A stretch of 64,000 nt of DNA from Isoetes taiwanensis (Eukaryota; Streptophyta; Lycopodiopsida; Isoetales; Isoetaceae), in the NCBI GenBank assembly GCA_021234155.1, contig JAJEKV010000027.1:11294716-11358715 (forward strand), in the 5' to 3' direction. Position 1 is the stretch's first letter. Every line of letters begins with the position of its first letter. The translations under genes and the position numbers were made by a program. Positions 11,050 to 22,484 of the stretch are shown one piece after another. The notes beneath the pieces are model-generated. The model ran no database searches, had not been told where the DNA came from, and was given only the letters and a program-made list of their open reading frames with translations.

Positions 11050-11443
11050 TCAATTGTCATATAATTTTGAGATTGCCACACCTAACCTATCCTCCCCTAA
11101 TCTTTCATCATTCACTGCATTGATAGGATCTGCTAGAACAATAATCCCTTCTCCTACTGCCTCTCTGTTGCATGCATGCAGGATCTTGACCTTTTTGTTT
11201 TTCCAATCGACCCGAGTATAAAGTACAATTTCCTTTCCTTTGGCATCATCTTTTTCATTTGAGGTCTTTTCCTTCCCTTTGCCATCATCAACATCATTTG
11301 GAGTCTTTTCCTTTCCTTTGCCATCATCAACATCATTTGAGGTATTTTCCTTTCCTTGGCCATCATGTTCATTAGTTGGAGATTTTTCCTTGCCTTGATC
11401 AGCATCATTGGGGGCTTGTTTTTTACCATTTTGCATGCCATTG
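11050..11443 (-). pseudogene. exon with transposase-associated domain and 13-residue repeats
   Basis: A minus-strand exon begins after a good acceptor (TTCTAG at the 11444 side) and ends at a stop near 11050. Its first half holds repeats of the form KGKEKTPNDVDDG; at DNA level these are 39-bp units between about 11250 and 11420. The second half (KVKILHACNREAVGEG, then DPINAVNDERLGEDRLGV) resembles the short domain found next to plant CACTA/Ptta-type transposases (Transposase_24-like). That assignment is by eye. No transposase core is visible nearby. It directly abuts the LINE break. Confidence 0.4.
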
Positions 11444-11459
11444 ACCTAGAATGCATAAA

Positions 11460-11990
11460 AACATATAGTAAGTTAGCATATCCAAATAACCTCTCACTAA
11501 CATGTTCATAAATGAAAGCCTCATATGTCTTATTCTATTTGATCATTCTATTTATATAATGGGATTCCCCAAGTTATTTTCCTCAACATTATATATAAAT
11601 AAAACCCTCTACTTATAACCTTCTAACTTGTATCCTATAATAACCTTAGAAACAACTTTTAAGGTTATTATAGGTTAGCAGTTTTAAGGTTAAGAAGTTT
11701 ATTATAGGTTAGAAATTTTAAGGTTGGAAAGTTATTGTAGGTTAAAAGTTTTAAGGTTAGAAGTTCTAATTCATGAACTTTTAAACTTTTAACTTAACTA
11801 TTAACTTAAAACTAGCATATAAACTTATAACTCATAACTTTTAAACTTTTAAACTTAATAACCCTTAAAACAATTAACCCTTAAAAGAATTGTCCTTAAA
11901 ACAATTAACCCTTAAAACAATTGTCCTTAAAACAATTAACTCTTGTAATAAATTTTCGGGGAAGTTATAATGGCACGGTACGAAATTTTA
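11460..11990. repeat. AT-rich degenerate minisatellite
   Basis: Between about 11650 and 11770 the blocks TTTTAAGGTTAGAAGTT and TTATTATAGGTTAG recur. Between 11860 and 11940 the blocks AACCCTTAAAACAATT and GTCCTTAAAACAATT alternate. The units are short, imperfect and non-coding. Confidence 0.7.
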
Positions 11991-12044
11991 AAAGCAGTTA
12001 TTATTTCAAGTTAGCATTCCTTTTCGAACTTTTCTCTCACACTT

Positions 12045-12544
12045 TCGAACTTTTCTAATTCCAGGCGCTTCTGCTTCCAATTCCAGGCATTCCAGGCGCT
12101 TCTGCTTCCAATTTCGGCTTCCAATTTCTCGGCTTTCTCGGCTTCTATCTGCTTCTCGGCTTCTATCTGCTTCTCGGCTTCAATCTATCTGCTGCATGAC
12201 CTAAGGAGGAGATAATATTATCTTATCTTCTATCTTTCTCGGCTTCAACCTGCTTCTCGGCTTCTATCTGCTTCAATCTGCTTCAACCTGCTTTTATCTG
12301 CGCTTTCGAGCTTTTCGAGCTTTCTGCTTTTGGGTTTTCGTCTCAAAGGTTTTTCGGCTCGAAGGTTTCTACAAAGCATTCGGCTAAAGGTTTCGGCTCT
12401 CTACAATCTCTCTGGTTTTTTGGCTTCGGCTTGCAATAACAAAGTTTTCTGGTTTTTTGGTTTTGTGTTAAAGCTTCTCGGCTTCTCGGTTTCCAAATTA
12501 TCTGCTATTGCTTCTTCTCGGCTTCTTAAGGCTCAAATCATATA
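12045..12544. repeat. CTTCTCGGCTTC-type minisatellite
   Basis: Irregular repeats built on TCTGCTTCTCGGCTTCTA, CTTCCAATT and TTTCGAGC continue from about 12060 to 12540. The long plus-strand frame that starts at 12330 begins inside this array, and its first part is repeat-derived. Confidence 0.7.
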
Positions 12545-12560
12545 CAAATCACGTACCAAT

Positions 12561-13189
12561 AATGTGGTTCAGATTCACTGCCTTTGGGCTTTCTTGGCCA
12601 ACCATCATTTTATTCTCACTGAAAGGCAGCTGACAAGATACAGAACCATGTACTACAATCATAAACTTCTAGCTGATCTGTATGGCTCCTTGCTGATATT
12701 ACTGGAGGACAGAGATAAATTCAGGCTCTTTTTCGCCAATAATTGGGGCCCGAATCAATACTTCTTTGGATCCACTGACCCCTTTAATGCCTACTTCAAT
12801 GATTTCTTCTTCACTGATCATGGAATCCCTCTTCCATAGCCATCTACCAATCACACTCTTGCTCTTGTCTAATCTTGATCTATGCTATGTTTCGGGAAGG
12901 ATTGCCTTTTGCAGGTTTTTGCAGTTCAAACTGAGAGTTACCTCCCTCAACAACTGAATTCAGACTTCTTGGACCTGTTCACACCGAGGATCATTTTCTT
13001 ACTGGCTTATTAGCATTTTGCTACTTTTCCTGCGGATACTTTGTTAGGCTTGTTACATATTGATAATATGATGCTCTTAAATGCTCTGTTACATTTTCAT
13101 GTGCTTCCTTATAAAGCACAAACATGCTATGTACCTGAGATTTTATAATTAATGGTAAAACTGACTCTTGCTATCAACAAAAAAAAAAA
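12561..13189 (+). pseudogene. retroposed mRNA copy with poly(A) and target-site duplication
   Basis: The insert ends in an A tract (from 13179) and is flanked by an identical 16-bp direct repeat, AAATCACGTACCAATA, at 12545-12560 and 13190-13205; the first three As are ambiguous with the tail. This is the signature of LINE-mediated retroposition. The first part has an open frame up to 12839 that ends in FFTDHGIPLP and contains NNWGPNQYFFGSTDPF. About 340 bp of 3'-UTR-like sequence follow before the poly(A). I do not recognise the parent protein. The copy is probably 5'-truncated, and it has no promoter of its own that I can see. Confidence 0.8.
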
Positions 13190-13500
13190 AAATCACGTAC
13201 CAATAGGAAGAAATCTGAGATGACTTTCCAACGCAATAAATTTCAGCAAAAACGGAGTCCTTGATCTCCAGATATGATCAAAAGTGTTTGGGCAGCACCA
13301 GCAGCACTTCAGGGTTTTTTGGGACCCCAATTTGCAGCCCGAAAATCTGTGTTTCTGATGTAAAATAATCAGTGAAACATATGCAAATCACATACCGATA
13401 GAAAGAACTCTGAGATGGCTTTCCAACGCAACAGATTTCGGCTGAAACGGACTTCCAGATCTCCAGTTATGATTGAAAACGTGTGACCGGCTTTTAGAGC
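13190..13500. repeat. two tandem copies of a dispersed repeat
   Basis: The block around 13191-13290 (with CTTTCCAACGCAA, then AAACGGA, GATCTCCAG and TATGAT) recurs at about 13384-13480 with roughly 80-85 percent identity by eye. The retrocopy at 12561 landed in the first of these. The sequence looks like part of an old retroelement, but no coding domain is visible. Confidence 0.6.
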
Positions 13501-15786
13501 GCCTAGTGTTTCAGAGCGCCTTGAACAGGTAGCAGAGAGATAGTACAAAGGGAAATTATCTCTGACATCATTAATGTTAAATTTGCAGTTGATAACTCTA
13601 GTTGACATTTGGTATATTATGAATCATCTAGAAATTGGACAACATTATTGGACTTAATAATCTTTAGAAATATCGTCACATGCATTATACATAAATAGGC
13701 CAAAAAATTTGTCTTGCGGCAGAAAAGTGTCTCCCTTCATAATTTGACAATGTGAATTGCAAATTATTTCACAAGATAAAAAAATCATTTGACAATTGCA
13801 AAAATAGAATATGGACCAAAATTATTTCAATGTCATTCATTCCACCTCTCAAGCTCTTAAATCACTTTGACAAAACAAATAGAACTTGGGCTCAAGTTGT
13901 TTCAACATCATTCATTATCCATCAGCATAGCCATATGGTAGTTGTGGAGAATGGACTTGGAAAATGCAAAGTTGTAGTTGCTCAAACAATGCGATGGAAG
14001 TAGCAATTGCAATTTTTGATACTAGATACCCCTTTTGATTGACTCCCTTGATCTAATTAACTGTGTTCACTAACCATTTCTCTTCAATGGCTTTGTAGTC
14101 ATCAGCCTCAATTAGGTGAGTTGCTCGATTGCTCTTGAGCGATCTACATCCTTTTCTAGTGCATATTGGTGGGTCCAAGCACATTAGGGTGGCTCAAATT
14201 AAACCAAATTAGGGCTAGCAATTAGCGCTAACCGTTTCCTTTTTTAACGACAAATTTAAAATTAGATTAGCACTAATTCCCACCCAAATTCCCACGCAAA
14301 GTTTCCCAAAAAAATCTTGGAGAGACTCGTTCTCCCTTCCTGCTTAGCATTCACCTTCAACATTTCGATTTGCATCTCTTCAATTGGCATTGCAAGCATG
14401 GTAAAATGGCGTACCATGCAAGTGCGGATGGTGCATAAAAAATAGGAGACCATTTTCCAAAATTGCATATGTTTCTGCTGGTTATAGGGTTATCCTAAGA
14501 GAGACCGGGCAAAAATCTTATCCTAAGTGAGACCAGGTAAGAATCTTGTGGTTTGTTTAAGTTAAAACAAGATGGGATCCTTGATTTCTTTGTCACTTCT
14601 TGTTTTTTCTTCTTTTGCATTCAAACCTTGTAAACGTGAGAATTGTTGTGCTGCATTCCTAGATTGTAGTTTGAAAGCAGGAATTTTTTACTGAAATGAT
14701 TCTGCATTGTCTTCTCTTTGCATTTATGCTTTAAATATGTCTCTGCTTACGTGTGTTCATTCTGAAAATAATTTGGGGGATTTGGATTATATTTAAGGGT
14801 TAGATAGTAAATAACAAAGTTTTCCTTTTGTATCCGTACTTTGGTGGGGATTCCAGTCTGATAGTACCAAGAAATTATGATTCCAATGTATATAGATTTT
14901 TAATTTATTCCATGGCAAGGCGGGCTTTGCGAAATGCATTTGTATATCCATTATCAAATTTGTTTGTGAGAGTTAGATTGCATTTTTGTACTAGACTGTG
15001 CATAGCAAAGCTTTATGAATTTGCTGCATAGAAGTTTGTAGAGGAAATCTCAATTTGAAGGTAGAATGACAATAAAAAAAATGTTTTACAGACCGCAAGT
15101 CAAATCTTGAAGGTGTTTTTCTTGGATGCAAATCTTGAAAGTGTATAGTTGCTTGTGACAACGGATTAGCACGCGTATCACGAGACAAGTAAGTTTTCTT
15201 TCAACGCTCGTACTACGTGATGCAAGAGTTACTATTCTTTTTGATTTACCTTTTTAATTAGAGTTTTGTTACTTTTCAATACCTAGACGGGGTGACACCA
15301 ATTTAATATGCATAATTTTATATGCTAAATGCTGATCTCTAGACTGCACCTAGTGTTGTATGGAACTTTTCCACTAGTAGCTTTAAATTAGTAGTAATTG
15401 GTCCTAAATAACTAATTGCCATGCCAAGTGAGTATTTGAATGCTAATTAATCAAGGTGTGGTGCAAAGTAGATGCTCATGCTGCAAGTTAGCACCACAGA
15501 TTGCTAATTATGACGATGTTGATATTTAATTTACTAAGTAGTACTATGTTTGATTTATATTCTTGTTTTGTGCTAACAAATCCCCCAATTTAGTGGCTTG
15601 TACTAATTTCTTGTCTTGTACTATTTACTTTCATCAATGGCTAGGTAGCAGTATGACATTTTTCTTATTTACTAACTTGGAGTGACTAGTACTATGTGGA
15701 CTTAGGATTACTAATTGGTCATAGCTTGACTTCTTTGGCACTAATTTCAAATTAGTACTAAATCCAGATTTTGTACTATTGTTGCG
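13500..15786. other. gene-free region
   Basis: No convincing coding sequence. Positions 13770-13930 contain a diverged internal duplication of about 85 bp (both halves include TTTGACAA and TCATTCATT). The stretch 15340-15770 is rich in scattered ACTAATT and TAGTACTA words without a fixed period. Confidence 0.5.
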
Positions 15787-17810
15787 ATGTCTAAAGGAAG
15801 GAGCTTGTGTAAGGTGAAGAAGGAAGAAGAAACTTTCTCAAAGAGAGAGCGAGAAAGGATTCTAGACACATCTATACTGTCGTGTGAAGGCATGACGCAG
15901 GCAGATGTCAGAAAAGCTGAGATAGATGATGAAGAGATTCGAAAAATATTTGGTGTACCAAAGTGTGATGGTAAAAAGCAAATATATAAGTTCGCAAGGA
16001 TGAATGCACAATATGTAGACCAGTTTTTAGATGTATATCGCAGATGCTACCAGAGGCTTGATGTATGCGTTGGAGAGGTAGGTAAGATTTACGCCAAGGC
16101 ATTTGCGCTACAAGTATATGGTGAGAAAATAAATTGGAGATCATTTGTCGTAAAGAATGAAAAGGGGGAGAAGCCAAAAGAGTTGACAGATGCATTAGCA
16201 CCTACTATCGGTCCTTTAGATTAGATAGATTATGTTTTGAGTGAAAAGGTAGTAACTAAAGCAATATTCGATTTGGAGTCAGAGTTGAATGAAGTTAATA
16301 CAAGAGTGCAGTTTCTTTATTTACTTGCTGCAAAGAGAGTAAAAAGCATTGGAAGAAGTGTTCCCATGAGATGGCTTATGCAAAAGGGCAGATGCAAGAT
16401 GCCAAAGATAGAATGGAGAGCGCAAATTCCACCATAGAGAAGAAATCGATGGAGATGACTGTTTCTTTTCTATTGACCAACATAAACCTCAAGGAAGAGG
16501 AGCTTTTAAAAGCTAGCAAAGCTTATAAAGCACAAGAGGAATCATTACAAAAGGTAAGCATATTGTACATCGACTAGTTGATTGTTTTAGGGATCTTATG
16601 AATGACTTTATTTTTATGTTTATAGGAAGAGGGCACCAAGCAAATTACTTCCAAAAGTGGAAAAATTGCAGTCAATTTTGGCCTCCTTGAAGACAATGGC
16701 TAAGCTGCAAATTGGTTTTCCATATGTCAAACAACCATGTTCATCATCAGATGCATTTGTTTTTTTTTTTAAATGTTCTTATTGCACATTTGGTTTTGAT
16801 CCAAATAGTGTGTGCGCGATTATTTCACATTGCTTGCATGCCTTCCATCCTTTATGCGCTTATATTTGCTTCGCCAAAGACTCAAAGTGTCCTGAATGCT
16901 TTGTAGACATGCCCAATACATGGCTTAAGTCCCTTGGAATAAGAAAACCATTACTAAGCATTGCGGTGAACATACCTCAAATATTGATGATGAGAATCCT
17001 CTTGTGAAGATGTTCTCACCAAAAGCTGTTGACCATTATGAGGTGATCCAAACTCAAGCTTCTCTACCGTTATCCATCAAAGATCAGAGACACGGACATC
17101 CAAACATCCAATTGGGTAAGTAATGGCTGTATTTGTTTCATTCATGATGTTATGTGCACACGATTTTGAGAAGTTGACACGGACGATTATGGTGCGATAT
17201 AGATGTTGAACCAGTTCCAAGCATAGATGGCAACAATACTCCCATTGAAGCAACATCACCGAATTCTGCAGCAACCATTTCTGAAATTCCTAAGGTTGAT
17301 ACAAGGAGACAAAGCAGTACACCTAACGAGTCACGACAAACATGAGGTAAATACTCTACTTTGGTTAATTGCATTTTCCTAATGTTATTGGTTAATTGCA
17401 TCTGTTAGATCTGTTGGTTGGTTGCTAATAATGATGTGTGCAGATTTTGGCAAAGGCATTGTTGCTGCTGTAAATGAACTTATTATAGTTGAAGAAAGCA
17501 AAGATGAAGATACGCCGCTTAACAACAAAAAGATTCTCGCCACGTAAAGATAATCTTTCTTTCATGTGTTGTATTATGATTGCTTAAACCATCTCATATG
17601 GTACGTAAGTTTCCCCGCAAAACAAGAGATATTGTGATGAAGGAGAATCTACCTTCCGAAATTATCAAAAGATCAACGGAAAAGGAAGGTGCGTAATGAA
17701 GACCAAAGTTTGTCTAGCGTTGGGGAATCTCCCCGAAAAAGTGCTAGAAGTGGTGACAAGAGAAGTCGTAGAAGCAATAGATTTGTTGGGAGTTTGAAGT
17801 CTAATAGGTA
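15787..17810 (+). pseudogene. coiled-coil / variant-RING family, copy B
   Basis: The first frame (15787-16224) encodes an N-terminal domain: a basic start, EEIRKIFGVPKCDGKKQIY, FLDVYRRCYQRL, and KIYAKAFALQVYGEKINW. After a TAG at 16222 the same frame continues (EKVVTKAIFDLESELNEV), shifts near 16340 and forms a long coiled coil (HEMAYAKGQMQDAKDRM). A donor at 16555 and acceptor at 16625 bracket a probable intron. A RING-like finger follows at about 16770-16905: CSYC, CLHAFHPLC, CPEC. Further exon-like pieces continue to 17810, the last rich in Arg/Ser/Lys (SPRKSARSGDKRSRRSNR) like a nuclear localisation signal. At least one stop and three frame breaks mean no intact protein is read. Confidence 0.55.
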
Positions 17811-17863
17811 ATGCTTTTTCTTCTAAGGTTACTTTTCGCATTCTAATTTATGCTAAGTTTTGT

Positions 17864-18508
17864 ATGACTGTCTTTATGAATAAAGTTGGGAAGAAGCTTG
17901 TGATTTTTGAAATCAGCGACATGCTCGTGAAGGTCTTTCAAAAGGATGAACCTGTACCTGAAATGGTTATGGGTGTTGAGATTGTTCCTTTGAAGAAGGA
18001 ATTAGTTGCTGTAAGACCGGGAGCTCTTGCATTTCTGACTTTTTGTCTCAAGCATTTCAGTGTGGGGTTTTGGTCAACATCTGGATATCCGCACACTAGT
18101 CTTACCTTCTTCATTCCATCAAATATGCTAGAGAAGTTTTTATTTATATGGACACGCAAGGAGGCAACTAAAGTGAGATTGAAGTCCTCAGGTGAGTTGG
18201 TCTTTTTGAAGGACTTGTCGAAAGTTTGGAACAGATATTCAGAATTCAGTTTAAGGACCACGCTCTTAATTAACCCAGTAAGGTTCTCAAATTTTCTGAA
18301 CAAGAGTGATTCATGCATTGCACCAAGGTCATTCTTGCCAGATACAAATGATGGTGATTATCTTTCGAAGACTTTGCAGCCATGGTTGCATAATATCATT
18401 CCCGAGGTCAATGTCCTGGCTTATGTTGGGAAGTCTGTTCTCATTCGAAACCAATATGATGATAAGAGTGTCAAGATCTTGAGTGAGTTGAAGACTATGA
18501 ACCTCTGA
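17864..18508 (+). CDS. FCP1-like (HAD) domain lacking catalytic aspartates
   Basis: An open frame of 214 codons, probably the last exon of the locus starting at 15787. It follows the FCP1/NIF-like fold pattern: a first strand KKLVIFEISDMLV, then RPGALAFLTFCLKHFSVGFWST, LKDLSKVWNRY, TLLINPVRF, and a C-terminal helical part (YLSKTLQPWLHNI). In active family members the first strand carries DxDxT/V and the later strand ends in DD. Here these read FEISD and INP, so phosphatase activity is unlikely. It could be a pseudo-phosphatase binding module, or simply a decaying exon. The frame is open and unbroken, unlike the upstream exons. Confidence 0.55.
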   Translation: MTVFMNKVGKKLVIFEISDMLVKVFQKDEPVPEMVMGVEIVPLKKELVAVRPGALAFLTFCLKHFSVGFWSTSGYPHTSLTFFIPSNMLEKFLFIWTRKEATKVRLKSSGELVFLKDLSKVWNRYSEFSLRTTLLINPVRFSNFLNKSDSCIAPRSFLPDTNDGDYLSKTLQPWLHNIIPEVNVLAYVGKSVLIRNQYDDKSVKILSELKTMNL

Positions 18509-18509
18509 T

Positions 18510-19260
18510 GTATTCTTATATGCTATGTTATGCAGTCCAAGTAATAAAAAACTCTGATGTACGTGTTATTTGCAATACAAGTAATATGAAATTCTGATGT
18601 ATTCTTATATGCTGTGTTATTTGCTGATGTTCTTATATGTTGTTTGCACTCCAAGTACTTTGTGTTAGTTAAATGTATTGGTTGAACTTCATATGTTGTT
18701 TGTAATCCAAGTACTTTGTGTTAAGTTAAATGTATTGGTTGAGCTTGAATGGTGCAGGCTTGAAATTTGGCACAAGCATGTTACAGTTTAAAGGTCTAAG
18801 TAAACTGCCCGGATGAGTTTACTATCATAGCTGCTCAAATAGACCTAAAAATATAGATCGACATCCACTTAAAATAAATAGAGCTGGATTTTTTTTTGCA
18901 AAACAGAATAGAACAGAAGAATGATCAAATATTTCTGAACATCTATTTCTGTCATGCCTTTTTGGCTTAGGCTTATTTCTGTCATGCTTTTTTGGCTCAA
19001 AAGTAGACTGCCTATTTGATGCATGACATATCCACTTGCAGGATGCAACAACAGAGATAGTGCTAAAACAAGCCCAAGTATAGAACAGTAACTGCTAATA
19101 TATTTTTGAATATACTAGTTTGCAACCTTCAAGGGCTACTAATAGATTTTGGACACAGGTTCAGATGTGTGTGTATCTGCCTGCAGCATTTTTTAACAAT
19201 GAAAACAGAAAACAATAAAAACAATAAAAACAGAATTTCATACAATGAATCTGCCAACAT
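18510..19260. repeat. short tandem duplications downstream of the FCP1-like exon
   Basis: Between 18500 and 18750, blocks such as CTGATGTATTCTTATATGCT and TCCAAGTACTTTGTGTTA each occur two or three times, which suggests local duplication of 3'-UTR-like sequence. The motif TTTCTGTCATGC-TTTTTGGCT is repeated at 18946-18993. No gene seen. Confidence 0.6.
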
Positions 19261-19263
19261 AAA

Positions 19264-20378
19264 TCACAAAAGATTGGGCAAACTATCAAGTATCCTTTCT
19301 TCTTCTGCAATTGAGAGGGTGTAAACCACCTTACAACCTTTCACTTTGTGTTTGGCCTGAGGCATACATAATTTAATCGCTCCAACTTGTCCCACATAGA
19401 CTGTGGCCTTATTTTCCCGACACAGCTTGTAACTAGTTTTGGAGCGTGGCAACTTTTCAAAATAATAACCTTCAATAACCTCATCACCAGCGACAAATTT
19501 CTGCCCATGCATATCTTGGAAATCATTCTGAACAACATATCTTGGTTTGGTGCACATAACAATATAAAATTCAGCATTTTCGAAGTTGTTAGCGGGTGCA
19601 ACAATCAAAAAAAAATGCCGCCAACTTTGAGTTGGCTACTAAGATCATCTCATGGTGCCAAAGTAAACTGGTTCTTCACTTCCCCTCTCTGTATCATCCT
19701 CGTTAACAGTGATTGTAGGCTCAACCACAACTAGGCGCCATTCGCCAGTATGTGATTTATTGGGACAAGAATCCCAATTCATCTCTAAGCAATCAGTGCA
19801 AAAACAAGAATGCTTCCTCACACAAAATGTGTTGGTTTCGTTGAGCATCCGAGAATGCAATGAAAACTTCTTGTTCCTTCAATCTGACTTGCTGCCCACT
19901 GATTTTTTCTATCAACTTCACCAACACTAATTTCCCAAAAATGCCTCTTGACTACAGCATGTTTCAAGTAAGATGATGGGGCTGCTGTTGCCATGTACTT
20001 CCTCAGCCACTCTACCACCTCCCTAGCATTCCGCAATGTCACACCTCTCAATTGTGCCGCTCGTAATGCCCTCTTAATCACTGCACCTGCTCCATCGTGT
20101 TCCCCTTTCCCATGACCTGATCCCCAAAAGTTCCACATCATATCCATGCCTGTGGAACTCTTCGACCTCGAAACAAAGTAAAATGCCCTTGAAGATTTAA
20201 ACGGAGAAGCTGCCCCATCCGAATATAACACATGCATCTTTGCCTTGATATTATTTTCAACCAACCATTTGTGATGTAACATAAGACAATGCTGTACAAA
20301 CAATGAGTCATGTTTCTTATCATCCGAGATATAAAAATGTTCACCTGTGATAATGCGTTGACAATCCGTTGGATTCAA
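19264..20378 (-). pseudogene. transposase-like protein with HGKG/DGAGAV motif
   Basis: The minus strand from 20378 encodes VLYSDGAASPFKSSRAFYF, WNFWGSGHGKGEHDGAGAV, a helical stretch (LRNAREVVEWLRKYM) and VKRHFWEISVGEVDRK. A frame change near 19860 leads to HSCFCTDCLEMNWDSCPNK (Cys-rich, then GEWR). A further break leads to a C-terminal part (19608-19264) with KFVAGDEVIEGYYFEKLPR and CRENKATVYVGQVGAI. I recall the pair SDG...FKS and HGKG-x2-DG-x-GAV-K from a widespread class of eukaryotic transposon-derived proteins (probably DDE-type), but I cannot name the family. Two frame breaks make it a pseudogene. Confidence 0.5.
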
Positions 20379-20379
20379 T

Positions 20380-22440
20380 CTGTGTCAACAAATTATATTC
20401 AAGCTATAATCAGCCATATTCAGTCAGCATCAATAGAATTCAACTTCCTTACCAGTGGTAATCTGTAGCAATAGATTATCAATACTAAATTGAATTATCA
20501 GAGTAATCCGTAGAAGTAGATCATACTGCAGCAAGCCGAAAGTGTCATCTACTGCAAGCCCCAAACTGTAGCAAGCCAAAACTGTCACCTTTGTCAGGCC
20601 AATGGTTATGCATGTGAAGATTTTATATGGGTTTCCTCAGGCTCAAGTGACGAAGCCTTCCAACATCAACTGATATGGGTCATCTCCTGTCATTATTAAA
20701 TTGGAAATTTCAGTTTAGAGAAAGAATGGGCCTAAAGGAATACTTTATGTATGACTATCTAAATTTTCTCTGGATGAGCGTCATGCTGCAGACTAAAAGT
20801 TGCTGGCACAAAGATGAGCGCTACATGTTCTATGACTCAGGATCTAAGCATGGTTTAGTTTTCTTCAGCTGTGTTGCTACATTATATTTGCCAGCATTTG
20901 TGGAAGTCATCAATATATAATAGGCTTATTCTGTACTGCAAGCCCAAACAGACAGAAACTGAAGAAAGTTAGATTATACTTAGCAAACAGGCTGAAAAGA
21001 AATGTTCAGACCTCAGATTCATTTGGTAGTTAAATGAACCATGGATTTGCCTTCATGCATCTCTGTATTCTTGAAATCTATTTTTTTTCAAACATCTTCC
21101 AGAAATTGGAGAGCAAGAACAGAAATTTCATGCACTGCATCAGACATCAGACGAAAATGAGTATCTGTGTGAATAAAGATGCTGACCTTTCGCTCGAGCT
21201 GGAAGCTATGGTTAGCAAACAAGTTGAATCTGTCATAATAACTGGTCAAATATAAGTCTGGAATCTCTATCTTGGATTTGATCTATGCGAGTTGAATCTG
21301 TGGTAGTAGCTCAAATTTAGAGTCGGTATTAATAGAGTAGACTCGATTTATCCTAGTACAATATAATCAGTAATAATAGCTTAAAATTATAATAGCTTGA
21401 ACTATTATAATCAGTAGACTTATTAATAACCTATAGTTAAAAGAAAGACTGTAGAAGATGGGATCGAATTGTAAAAAGATAGCCAGAGATAGGAAGCAAG
21501 CCGAATCTAAAGCAAGCATGAAACTGCATTTCACTGCAACCCCAAGTCTGTAGCAAGCAAATTCGTAGCAGGCCGAAACCGTAAAAAGCTGGAAGCACTA
21601 TTTAGCAGACAAGTCGAAATTATAGAAAGATGAATCTGTAAGAACTTAGAACTGTAAGAACTTAGAAAAGAAAAAGGACACTAGTCAGAATTATGCTCAG
21701 AGCAACTCATGCCGCGCCCTGGCCTCAACCGAGATGTTTGCAGAGCTCCCAGGCGCGGGATCAGTCGCATCTTCATCAAGAATAATTTTTTTTGCCGTGT
21801 TCCTTCTCTGAAAACCTTGCTCAAGCACTTGTAACAAGATATTATTCAGCATCCATCATTATCTACACAGAAATGCTTCTACAACTCCCATTCCGACCTG
21901 AAAGAAGAACAAAAGCGACTCATGCCGCGCCCAAAGACTATCCCAGATCTTCGCCAGACCTCCAAGCGCGGGATGCGTCGCATGGCTTTGAGCTTTTGCC
22001 CTAAAAATATTTCTCTTTTGTTTCCTGAGTTTACCTATGACTTACCTGCTATTTTAATCTTACTTTGATTTCATCCCTTATTTTACACTCTTCTATTTTT
22101 TTTTCTTTTCTTTTCACCACATTCTTGTCTCGAAAATTATTGATTCAAACTTTGCTAAGGAACTCATCTTAACCATTACTCAAGTCGACATCTAGAATCG
22201 AATATTTATGATATTTGAAGTTTGAATGTCATTATGATATTTGAAGTTTGAATGTCAATAGTATTGACGATCCACTCCATCATTTCTCAGTGTACCGTTC
22301 CATATTTGGAGCTGGAGGTGGTTAATTATTATTCGATCACATCTCCTCGTTCCAACCCTATACTTAACCACTGATAATTATCTACTTACTTAAAAAGTTT
22401 TTGCCCTTTCTCTCTCACGCCGGGTTCCCCTTTCCGGCCG
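20380..22440. other. gene-free region with a direct repeat
   Basis: No coding sequence recognised. Related GC-richer blocks at about 21707-21771 and 21918-21984 both contain CTCATGCCGCGCCC and later AGCGCGGGAT or GGCGCGGGAT, so about 65 bp is directly repeated 211 bp apart. The flanks are AT-rich. Short phrases such as GTAGCAAGCC recur between 20520 and 21600. Confidence 0.5.
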
Positions 22441-22442
22441 CC

Positions 22443-22484
22443 GGATGTAACGCTTTTTCCGGCCATGTAACGCTTTTTCCGGCC
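22443..22484. repeat. 20-bp tandem duplication
   Basis: ATGTAACGCTTTTTCCGGCC occurs twice in a row at 22445-22464 and 22465-22484, preceded by GC-rich sequence. Confidence 0.9.

Noticed and set aside
11154-11456. Met-rich minus-strand frame (KRLQMMLMMAK repeats)
   Set aside because: It is the frame-shifted shadow of the KGKEKTPNDVDDG repeat.
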